Below, piece after piece: positions 17,728-26,300 of a DNA stretch of 64,000 nt. Source of the stretch: Nocardia sp. NRRL S-836 (GTDB taxonomy: Bacteria > Actinomycetota > Actinomycetes > Mycobacteriales > Pseudonocardiaceae); NCBI RefSeq assembly GCF_001279525.1, contig NZ_LGDY01000058.1, positions 62,001-126,000 on the forward strand, in the 5' to 3' direction. Position numbers and translations under genes: made by a program. Numbering within the stretch: the first letter of the stretch is position 1; every line of letters begins with the position of its first letter. The notes under the pieces were generated by a model, which saw nothing but the letters and a program-made list of their open reading frames with translations, was not told where the DNA came from and searched no databases.

Positions 17728-18980
17728 CCCTGCGGCTGCGGTTGGTGATCGTGCTCGTCGCCCTGGTGGCGGCGGGGCTGTTCGGCACGTGGCTGGTCGG
17801 GTCGAAGGTCATGGAGGACTACCTGCTCGGCCAGCTCGACGCACGGCTGGACCGGGCGGTGTCGGCGCCGCGGCCGTTCCCGCTGCGGGACACGATGGTG
17901 CTGCGGGACGCGTCGGGGGTGCTGGCCGGAACCGCGCTTCCCGACCTGCCCGCCTACGGCACGCTGACGCCCGGCGAGCACGTCTCCGTCGGCTCGCACC
18001 GGGTCGTGATGCGGCGGATCGGGGACGCCGAGTTCGTCGTCGCGGCCGACCGGTCCGATGTGGACCGTGCGGTGGACGACCTGCGGGTGGCGTTCCTGCT
18101 GATCAGCCTCGGGGCGCTGGCGCTCGTCGGGATGGCCGGCTACGTGCTGGTGCGGTCGTCGACGCGGGCGCTGGAGGAGGTCGAGCGGGTCGCCGGCGAG
18201 ATCGCCGCCGGTGACCTGTCGCGGCGGGTGCCGGTGCGGCAGCCGGGGTCGGAGGTCGGGCGGCTGGCGGCGGCGCTGAACACGATGCTGGGGCAGATCG
18301 AGCAGGCGTTCGCGGTGCGGGTGAGCTCGGAGAACCGGATGCGGCAGTTCGCGGCCGACGCCTCGCACGAGCTGCGGACGCCGCTGACGTCGATCCGCGG
18401 ATACGCCGAGCTGTACCGGCAGGGCGCGGCGACCGACCCGGCCGAGGTGCTGCGGCGGATCGAGGACCAGGCGGCGCGGATGGGGTTGCTGGTCGACGAC
18501 CTGCTGGAGCTGGCCCGGCTGGACGCGGCGCAGCCGTTGACGCTGACGGACGTGGACCTCGTCGTGCTGGTGACGGACGCGGTGCACGAGGCACGGGTGC
18601 GGGCGCCGGAACGGACCGTGTCGCTGTCGTTGCCCGGCGGGCCGGTGCTGGTGCGGGGTGACGACGGCAAGCTGCGGCAGGTGCTGACGAACCTGCTGGA
18701 CAACGCGGTGACGCACACGCCGGCCGGGTCGCCGGTCGAGGTGCGGCTGTCGGCCGACGGCGTGGAGGTGGCTGACCACGGGCCCGGGATGACCGCGGAG
18801 CAGGCCGAGCGGGTGTTCGAGCGGTTCTACCGGGCCGACTCGGCGCGCGGGCGCGACAGCGGCGGCACCGGGCTGGGGCTCGCGATCGTGGCGGCGCTGG
18901 TGGCCGCGCACGGGTGGCGGGTGGAGGTGGACACCGCGCCGGGTGAGGGTGCGGTGTTCCGGGTGGTGATCACGCACTGA
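17724..18980 (+). CDS. Sensor histidine kinase
   Basis: 418 residues. Two membrane helices (about 7-28 and 115-140) flank an extracellular sensor of roughly 85 residues. HAMP, the H-box ASHELRTPLTSIRGYAE with His215, the N-box NLLDNAVTHTP, and ATP lid motifs ADHGPGM and GGTGLGLAIV follow. It pairs with the response regulator at 17035 and, from operon context, probably senses the substrate of the MacAB-like exporter or envelope stress. Confidence 0.95.
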   Translation: MTLRLRLVIVLVALVAAGLFGTWLVGSKVMEDYLLGQLDARLDRAVSAPRPFPLRDTMVLRDASGVLAGTALPDLPAYGTLTPGEHVSVGSHRVVMRRIGDAEFVVAADRSDVDRAVDDLRVAFLLISLGALALVGMAGYVLVRSSTRALEEVERVAGEIAAGDLSRRVPVRQPGSEVGRLAAALNTMLGQIEQAFAVRVSSENRMRQFAADASHELRTPLTSIRGYAELYRQGAATDPAEVLRRIEDQAARMGLLVDDLLELARLDAAQPLTLTDVDLVVLVTDAVHEARVRAPERTVSLSLPGGPVLVRGDDGKLRQVLTNLLDNAVTHTPAGSPVEVRLSADGVEVADHGPGMTAEQAERVFERFYRADSARGRDSGGTGLGLAIVAALVAAHGWRVEVDTAPGEGAVFRVVITH

Positions 18981-19139
18981 CGCGGCCCGCGGGTGGACCG
19001 ACCGCGAACGGCCGTGATCACAGCGTCACGTGGTCGGCGTCACGACAGCGCCATTCGGACGAATTTCGCCTTTCGGGGGTAACCCCGGGTCGGTCGCCGA
19101 ACGATAGCCAGGCGTCCCCGCCTGCCGAAAGTGGTGCCC

Positions 19140-19802
19140 ATGGAGCCGGACCTCGACGGCCTGCTTGAGATCGCCGTTGACGCCCTTGACGAACACGAAC
19201 GCGGTCAGGTGCTGGCCTGGCTGGCGGGTGCCGTCATCGGGCCAGGGCACACCGAACGACTGGCCCGCGGCGCACGCGATGTCGTGCTGCTGCTGCCCGA
19301 CCGCCTTGTGGTCGTGCGGCCAGACCCGTTCCAGTCCTGGTCGTACCCGCGTGAGCTGGTGGTGAGCACGCTGTTCGCCGCCGACCACGCGCAGTTCGAG
19401 GTCGCCGACGAGCAGACCAGGGTCGACTGGGAGTTCTGGATCGACAAACGGCTCACCGACTCCGCGCCGTTCATCGAGGCCGTGGAGGCGTGGCTGGTGC
19501 CGGAGAAGCCGCCGGGCAAGGGCGGTCTCGCGCTGGGCGTGCTGATCATGACCCTGGTCATCGGCGGCCTCTACTTCGCGGGCGGCGCGTCCGGTCCGTC
19601 CGACGGGCCGCTGAACGCGCGGTCGACGTGCAGCGAGTTCCTGTTCGCCGGTGCCGACCAGCAGCTCGAGATCCTGACGAAGCTGTTCAAGGACGCGGGC
19701 AAGGAGGACGAGGTGAAGAACCCGGAGGTGCTGCGCGAGTCGGGGCACCGCTGCGAGGAGAACGGCACGGCGACGCTGGACTCGCTGGTCGGCAACCGCT
19801 GA
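19140..19802 (+). CDS. Hypothetical single-pass membrane protein
   Basis: 220 residues; no family recognised. An N-terminal acidic region of about 120 residues precedes one membrane helix (LALGVLIMTLVIGGLYFAGG) and an approximately 75-residue tail with two cysteines (STCSEF and HRCEENG) that could form a disulfide outside the cell. ATG 19140 is chosen over GTG 19131. The stop codon lies six bases from the convergent gene's stop. Confidence 0.7.
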   Translation: MEPDLDGLLEIAVDALDEHERGQVLAWLAGAVIGPGHTERLARGARDVVLLLPDRLVVVRPDPFQSWSYPRELVVSTLFAADHAQFEVADEQTRVDWEFWIDKRLTDSAPFIEAVEAWLVPEKPPGKGGLALGVLIMTLVIGGLYFAGGASGPSDGPLNARSTCSEFLFAGADQQLEILTKLFKDAGKEDEVKNPEVLRESGHRCEENGTATLDSLVGNR

Positions 19803-19807
19803 CCGCG

Positions 19808-20200
19808 CTACGGGCCGGGCGTGCGCCGAGGGAGAGTGCCGGCCACGGCAAGAACTGCGGCGGCGATGAAGCCGTTGTAGTTGTACACGCGCACGGCCTC
19901 GAACTCCTCCTGGCTGAGCAACGCCATGCCCTGCCCCGTGGGGTGGTCCCACCACAGGAACGCGAGCAGGCCCGCCGACGCGACGAGCACGACGACGTCG
20001 CGCTGCCACACGGCCACGAGCGCGGCCACGGCCACCACGGCGGCCAGCTCGTACCGGGTGGCGACCCGCATCCCGTCGAGCAGCGGCAGCAGCCAGCCCA
20101 GGTCCTGCCCGAACGGCACCGCGACCGGTTCGGCGAACCGGTCGGCCAGGCCGATGGCGACCGCGAGCACCGCGGCCGCCACCGCGACGACCCGGCTCAT
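19808..20200 (-). CDS. Small polytopic membrane protein
   Basis: 130 residues with about four hydrophobic segments (VVAVAAAVLAVAIGLAD, ELAAVVAVAALVAVW, VVVLVASAGLLAFLWW, FIAAAVLAVAGTL). Its ATG overlaps the stop of the upstream glycosyltransferase gene (ATGA), so the two are probably made together and may act as a pair. No family recognised. Confidence 0.75.
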   Translation of the reverse strand: MSRVVAVAAAVLAVAIGLADRFAEPVAVPFGQDLGWLLPLLDGMRVATRYELAAVVAVAALVAVWQRDVVVLVASAGLLAFLWWDHPTGQGMALLSQEEFEAVRVYNYNGFIAAAVLAVAGTLPRRTPGP

Positions 20201-21846
20201 CCGCCCGGCCGGTGTGGCAGCTCGCCCGGCCGTGGCGCGTCCTTCGCCAAGCCCGGCAACAGGTCCCGGTACTCCTTGAACCCCGAGGCGCACTCCACGC
20301 CGAGCGTCTTCACGTACGCCGGACACGTGCCGTCGGGCTGTCGTGTGAGGTGCGAGGCCAACGCGAGCATGCCCAGTGAGTTGTCCGAACGCGGCATGTA
20401 CCGGTCGCCGACCGCCGAGCCGACCATCGCGATCAGCACGACCATGCCCGCCAGCGCGGCGATCCGCAGCGACCGCGCGCCCAGCCACGGCCGCAGCTTC
20501 GGCACGTTCTCCAGCCGCTGCACACCGAAGTAGAGCGCGAAACCGCACAGCAGCAACATGCTGTAGAGCAGCTCGCTGGTGCTGCGCGGGTAGAGCTGCA
20601 CGGCGTCGCGGCCGTACATCGTGGAGGCGTAGTAGAACCGGACGACCCACGCGCCGGCGAACAGGCTCGTGAGCAGGATGACGGCGGTCCGGTTGCGCCC
20701 CACGGCGATCGCGGCGGCGAGACCGACGAGCGCGATGATCGTGAACAGGCCCACCCCGCCCAGCTCGCCCGGCGGTGGCCACGGCCCCGGCAGCGCGCCG
20801 GGCATGTCGCCGCGGGTCATGGCGATGTAGGTGGGTTCGGCGTAGACGTCGAAGTAGAAGTAGCGGTCCGTCATGCCACCCGACGCGGACAGGATGTTGT
20901 ACAGGTGGATGAACGACACCAGCACGAACGTCGTCGTCGTGACCGCGATGAGCGTGAGGCCACGCCATAGGCCCGTGCGCCACGGGAACACCACAAGGGC
21001 CGCAACGACAACACCCGGTGCCGACCACACGAACCAGCCCGAGTAGATCAGGAACACCACACCGAGCACGGCACCGATCCCGATGCCGCGCACCACGATG
21101 TCGCGGTAGGTGAGCCGGTCCGCCCTGCGCAGGCGTTGCAACAGGAACAGCACCACCGGCACCAGCACGACGAGCATCAGGTTCGCGTAGACCTTGTACG
21201 GCTCGATGAGCACCATGCTCGGCACCACGCCCAGCACCAGCGCCCACATCGGCCGCAGCACCAGCCGCCACGCCAGGTACGCGACCGGGCCGAACAGCGC
21301 CGTGCCGAGGATCTGCACGACCTTCAACGAATGTTCCGGCGTGCTGCCCACCAGCTCGCTGTACCAGGCCATGGCGTGGATGAAGCCCGGCGGATAGCTC
21401 CACGGCATCTCGCCGGTCTTGACGAGCGCACGGGCCCAGTCGATCACGACCCCCGCGTCGCCGTAGATCGCGTACAGCCCGTACGTGGTGCCGCGCAACG
21501 CCACCACCACCGCACCCGCCAGCAACGCGCTGAACAACCCCGCCGCCGCGGCGGCCGCAAGCCGTTCGACGACGTGCGCGTACCGCACCCGTGCCGCGAC
21601 GACGACCGCGACCAGCACGGCCAGCGCGACCAACGCGAACCGCAGCTGCAGGCCCGCCAGTCCGCTGACCTGGCCCACCCGGTCCAGCGGGTCGACCTCG
21701 ACCCCGCGCGCCCACACCACCAGCACCGCCGCAGCACCGACCGAGGTGACCACCTCGCCCGCGATGAGCGGCCATCTTCGCCTTCTCCGCGGCCGGACCG
21801 GGTCGGCGACGACCAGGTCGGGCAGCGTCAGTTCAACGGTCAACAT
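20197..21846 (-). CDS. AftA-like GT-C arabinofuranosyltransferase
   Basis: 549 residues from ATG 21846, with about 11-13 hydrophobic helices and an extracellular tail. The first loop has GDAGVVIDWARAL followed by WSYPPGFIHAMAWY, resembling the acidic loop and YPPG motif of actinobacterial AftA-type enzymes, which transfer arabinofuranose from decaprenyl phosphate to galactan. Assignment to this group rests on these motifs and topology, so it is probable, not certain; another GT-C transferase is the alternative. The frame stays open upstream of 21846 but shows no extra domain there. A small membrane partner follows with an ATGA overlap. Confidence 0.65.
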   Translation of the reverse strand: MLTVELTLPDLVVADPVRPRRRRRWPLIAGEVVTSVGAAAVLVVWARGVEVDPLDRVGQVSGLAGLQLRFALVALAVLVAVVVAARVRYAHVVERLAAAAAAGLFSALLAGAVVVALRGTTYGLYAIYGDAGVVIDWARALVKTGEMPWSYPPGFIHAMAWYSELVGSTPEHSLKVVQILGTALFGPVAYLAWRLVLRPMWALVLGVVPSMVLIEPYKVYANLMLVVLVPVVLFLLQRLRRADRLTYRDIVVRGIGIGAVLGVVFLIYSGWFVWSAPGVVVAALVVFPWRTGLWRGLTLIAVTTTTFVLVSFIHLYNILSASGGMTDRYFYFDVYAEPTYIAMTRGDMPGALPGPWPPPGELGGVGLFTIIALVGLAAAIAVGRNRTAVILLTSLFAGAWVVRFYYASTMYGRDAVQLYPRSTSELLYSMLLLCGFALYFGVQRLENVPKLRPWLGARSLRIAALAGMVVLIAMVGSAVGDRYMPRSDNSLGMLALASHLTRQPDGTCPAYVKTLGVECASGFKEYRDLLPGLAKDAPRPGELPHRPGG

Positions 21847-22042
21847 CCCCAGGTCACTTCCTCGCCTGAGCGCTCCCCAGCGCTGTTCCAGCAGGAAGAG
21901 GACGGGCTTTCCCCCGTGAACGCACCGCGCCGCCACGCGGGAGGTCCCAGACTCCCAGGGCGCGATCAGTGGTGCCACATTCCCCCACGGTCGAGGGTAG
22001 CGGTGCCGCGCCGCACAGGTGCACGCGGGCTCACACCTCAAA

Positions 22043-22062
22043 TAGATGATGATGGTAATCTA
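22043..22062. promoter_or_regulatory. Candidate TetR operator upstream of the SDR gene
   Basis: TAGAT at 22043-22047 and ATCTA at 22058-22062 form an inverted repeat with a ten-base centre (GATGATGGTA). It stands out as AT-rich in a GC-rich spacer, 36 bases before the SDR start, and overlaps a possible -10 element TAATCT. The TetR gene convergent with the SDR is the likely binder; this is inferred. Confidence 0.4.
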
Positions 22063-22098
22063 AACGAGCCCGCCCCCTCGACCCGAACGGACAACCCC

Positions 22099-22770
22099 GT
22101 GGAACTCAGCACCGCCGTAGCCGTCGTGACCGGCGCGAACCGCGGCTTCGGCCGCGCGCTCGCCGCCCAACTGCTCGAACGCGGCGCCAAGGTGTACGCG
22201 ACCGCCCGCCGCCCGGAAAACGTCGACCTGCCCGGCGCCGAACCCCTCTACCTCGACGTCACCAAGCCGGACTCGATCGCCGCGGCGGCCGCTGCCGCCT
22301 CCGACGCCACGCTGCTCGTGAACAACGCCGGCATCTCGACGCACACCCACCTCACCGACGGCGACCTCGACGCCATCCGCCTGGAGATGGACACGCACTA
22401 CTACGGCCCGCTCGCCACCACCCGCGCGTTCGCCCCGGTCATCGCGGCGAACGGTGGTGGCGGAATCCTGAACGTGCTCTCGGTGCTGTCCTGGGCGCAC
22501 CTGCCCGGCTACGGCGCCTACGCCGCGGCCAAGGCGGCGGCCTGGGCGTTGACCAACGCCACCCGCGGCGACCTCGCGGACAAGGGCATCCAGGTCAGCG
22601 GCCTGCACGTGGCGTACATGGACACCGACATGGCGTCCTACGTGCCGCAGGAGAACAAGACCTCGCCCGCGGAGGTCGCCAGGATCGCGCTGGACGGCTT
22701 CGCGGCGGGCCTGCCGGAGATCATCGCCGACGACTTCACCCGGTCGGTGAAAGCCGGCCTGGCCGCCTAG
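22099..22770 (+). CDS. Short-chain dehydrogenase/reductase
   Basis: 223 residues from GTG 22099. The NAD(P)-binding motif TGANRGFG is at 11-18, followed by NNAG (structural motif), a catalytic serine in LSVLSW and YAAAK as the catalytic Tyr-Lys pair. The length is slightly short for a classical SDR. Its TAG stop overlaps the stop of the convergent TetR gene within CTAG (22767-22770). Substrate unknown. Confidence 0.9.
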   Translation: MELSTAVAVVTGANRGFGRALAAQLLERGAKVYATARRPENVDLPGAEPLYLDVTKPDSIAAAAAAASDATLLVNNAGISTHTHLTDGDLDAIRLEMDTHYYGPLATTRAFAPVIAANGGGGILNVLSVLSWAHLPGYGAYAAAKAAAWALTNATRGDLADKGIQVSGLHVAYMDTDMASYVPQENKTSPAEVARIALDGFAAGLPEIIADDFTRSVKAGLAA

Positions 22771-23327
22771 CCGTTCCGCCGGGCCGTGAGCGCCGCCGCG
22801 ACGGTGCCGAGCACCTCGTCGGACAACGGCGTGCCGTTCGTGGCGCGCGCCAACGAGATCGCACCGACCAAAGTGGACAGTTCGAGCACGGCCCGGCCGC
22901 GGTCGCCGTCGAGACCGGTCAGGAACCGCAGCATGTCCTCGACCCCCCGGGAGTACGCCTCGCGGATGGGCGCGTCCTGCGGCGAGTGCGCCACCTCGGT
23001 TGCCAGGGCGGCGTTCGCGCACCCCTCCCCCGCCGCGTCGCGGTGCTCGGGCGACAGGTACTGCCGGACGAACCGCTCGCGGCCGTCCTCCTCGTCGGCG
23101 AAGTGGGCCTGCCGCGCCGCCACCGACTCGAAGGCCTCGGTGGCGGCGATCGCGAGCAGCTCGTCTTTGGAGGCGAAGTGCCGGTAGAACCCGCCGTGGC
23201 TCAGGCCGGCGGCCGCCATGACGTCCTGCACGCTGATCGCGCTGCCGCGTTCGCGCAGGAGCCTGGCGGTGGCCCGCACGATCTCCTCGCGGTGCCGGGC
23301 GGCGTCAGCCCGTGAAGCTCGTCCCAC
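22767..23327 (-). CDS. TetR-family regulator
   Basis: 186 residues with an N-terminal helix-turn-helix (ISVQDVMAAAGLSHGGFYRHF, about 30-52) and a ligand-binding domain with the C-terminal pattern seen in regulators paired with SDR or oxidoreductase genes. It overlaps the SDR gene tail to tail by four bases. It probably represses the SDR through the TAGAT...ATCTA repeat at 22043. Confidence 0.9.
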   Translation of the reverse strand: MGRASRADAARHREEIVRATARLLRERGSAISVQDVMAAAGLSHGGFYRHFASKDELLAIAATEAFESVAARQAHFADEEDGRERFVRQYLSPEHRDAAGEGCANAALATEVAHSPQDAPIREAYSRGVEDMLRFLTGLDGDRGRAVLELSTLVGAISLARATNGTPLSDEVLGTVAAALTARRNG

Positions 23328-23383
23328 ACCGCCACGATACCCCGCAAAGATGACGGCCGACCGCTATCGAGCTCGTCCTGAGG

Positions 23384-26300
23384 TCAGGGCCGCAGAGTCC
23401 GCACCGCCGCCAACCGGTTCTTGACGTTGTCGGTGAGCCGCTTCAACCCGAGCAACTCCAGCACGGCACGCTGCAGCGCCTCCTCGCCGAGGTGCTGCTC
23501 TCGTGCGGCGACGTGGTCGAACAGCGCCGCCAGCTCGGCCGGGGGCACTTCGTCGAGAGATCGCGGCCCCAGCTGACGGGTGCGCACCTCCGGTTGGCCT
23601 GGCAGCCGGTACGTCCGCGGTTTGACACCGCTTTCACCAAGCGGGTTGTCCTCGATCAACTCTCCCGTGCGCACCGCGTACGAGATCGCCTTGTTCAGCT
23701 CGGCCGCGACCGTTTTGGTGACGCGGACCGCACCGGACGCGCGAACGTATGCCGTGTGCAGGCGGCTGCCGAGCACCGGCCCCTCAGCCTCGACGAGGCG
23801 GAGGAGGCCGCTGAGCACGTCTTGACGCGTGGCATCGCCGAGCTGGACGACGGTTCCCCCATACTGCTCATAGGCGGCCAGAACGACGTCGGCCGCGGCT
23901 TCTCGGTCCACCTCCTGCTCGTCGGTCACCGGCCGGTGTTCGACCTGTCCCGCGATGGCCTGCCACTCGTCGTCCACCTCGGACCGGGCAGGTTCCCGCA
24001 CAACCGGTTCGGGCGTGAGCACCACCTCCGCGGGCGGCGCCACCACAGCCGCGGCCTGAGGCGGCATTGCCTCAACGCGTGGGGACTGCGTCGGTACCGC
24101 CGCGACGGCAGGGATGTCGGCTTCCGGCGTCCACCCGGACGGATGGATGTCCAGTTGGTGCAACGCGTCCCACAACCGCGCCAGCACAGCGGGCCGGTCC
24201 ACGTAGAACTCGGACTCGCGAATGCGGAAGAAGGTCCAGCCGCACCTTTCCAGATCGCGTTGCCGTGCGAGATCGCGCTCGTACGCGTCCGGTCCGTGCC
24301 ACGCGTCGCCGTCGCACTCGACCGCCAGCCTCGCCTTGGCGCCGACGACCACGAGGTCGATGCGGTAGCTCTCGGCAGGGAACTGCGGCACGACGCTGTA
24401 CCCGCGATCGACGAGGCGGTTGAACACCCGCTGCTCGAACAACGAGTCGAACGGCTCCACCCTGCGGTCGTCCGGCACGACCGAACGCCTGTCCTCACCC
24501 GCGCCGTCCGCACGCCCGGACAAGGCGTAGCAGTAGTCCAACAGCTGGAACCGCATGTCCTCGCGGTTGCCCAGGTCGGACAGGCGCAGTGAGTGGAACA
24601 CCCACATCTGGTCCTTGGCACGCGACGCGGCCACGTTGTAGCGCTGGACGTACATGTCCTGGGTGAGCGAGGAGATCCGCACGCCCGGTTCCGGCGCCTT
24701 CACCATCGACAGGAACATCACGTTGCGCTCGGAGCCCTGGAAGTCCGCGGAGTCACCGCACCGGAGATCGCGGGCCTTCCACTCCTCCGGCGGGATGCGC
24801 TCCAGCAACCGCTTCTCGATGCGCTTCGCCTGAGCGCGGCCGAGCAGTGACACGACGCCGAACGTCAGGCCGTCGTAGCGGGGGTCCGCGATGCACTTCT
24901 CGATCTGGTCGACGATCGCGTCCGCCTCGGCGGGATTGACCTTGTCGGTCACGCCGCGCTCGTAGCCGTTGTCCAGGAACACCGGCTTGATCGGCTCCAG
25001 GCGGTCAGCTCCGTACTGGCGCACGGGCACCAGGCGAATGCCATCGGGCTCGTACGCGATCCGGTTCGAGAAACCGATGATCTCGGGCACGCACCGCCGG
25101 TGCTCGACGAGCGTGATCATGCCCTCGAACCGCATCTTCGCCTCGTCGAAGAGGCTGCGCTTGGGCTCCTGCCACGACGCGCGGTGCGGGTCGTCCCACA
25201 GGTACTGTTCGGCGAGGTCGCGCAACTGTTGCTGGTCGGTGCCGACAGCGGACGGCGAGACCTGCTTGTCGTCGCCGATGACGACGATCTTCGGTGCGAG
25301 GAACTGCAGGAACGTGGCTTCGAGCCCTGCCTGCGAGGCCTCGTCCACCACCACCACGTCGAACATGTCCGGCTGGACGCGGAACTGTTCGGCGATCCGG
25401 TAGACGGGCATGATCCACACCGGCACGGCGGGCCGGCAGCGACCCATGGCCGCCCTGATGTCGGCTCGGCGCTGGTTCGCGTAGACACCGGTGCCCTTGC
25501 CCAGCAGCTTCACCAGCTGGGCGTACTGGAGCAGATCGGCGCGCGCCCTGCCGGACAACCGTTCCGGCGACACGGCGTGGCCCCACGCCCGTTCGGCGGC
25601 CAGCTGCTCGACACGGCGGCGCACCTGTTCCTCGACGTTCAGCATCTCGGTCTGCAGGGCGTTCACGTCCTCGTCGCCGCGGTTGAGGACCCACGCCCTC
25701 GCGACGGCCCACGACCAGGCCGCGTCCCACCCCGCCAGCCTCTCCGTCCACGCAGGATCACGCGGGTCGCTCGAGATGGCCTGGTACACCTGGGGCAGTG
25801 CCTGGGCGAACGCGGCCGCGACCTCGTCACGACGCCGCGTCAGCTCGGCGACCTCGGTCAGCCGCACCAGCCGGTGATGTGCGACCGCGTACGCCTCGTG
25901 GTCGCGTTCCTCCGCGGCTTGCGCGAGGTGTTTGACGCACGGTGCGGCATCACCCCACTGCGCCACGTCCGAAGTGGTTCGCACGACCTCCAGCAACGGC
26001 AACGTCGCGGCGGTGCGCGCGTCGGAAGCGGCGGCCGCGTCGACCAGCCGCGCGTAGGTCTGCACGGCGCCGAGGTCGGTCCAGTTGGGCCGTGGGAGAG
26101 CAAGTCCGGCGAGACCGCGTTCCTCTGCTTCGAGCGCTTCACCCAGCGCCAGCACCCGGCGCAACTGCTCCAGCTCGGTCACGTGCCACTGGAGGCGTTC
26201 GCTCAGAGTGTCCTCGGCGGGAACGTGCACCGAGTCGGGCCACGCCCGGTCGAGGGCCTCCAGCACCCGGCTGCCGTCAGCCCATATCAGGAACAGGTCG

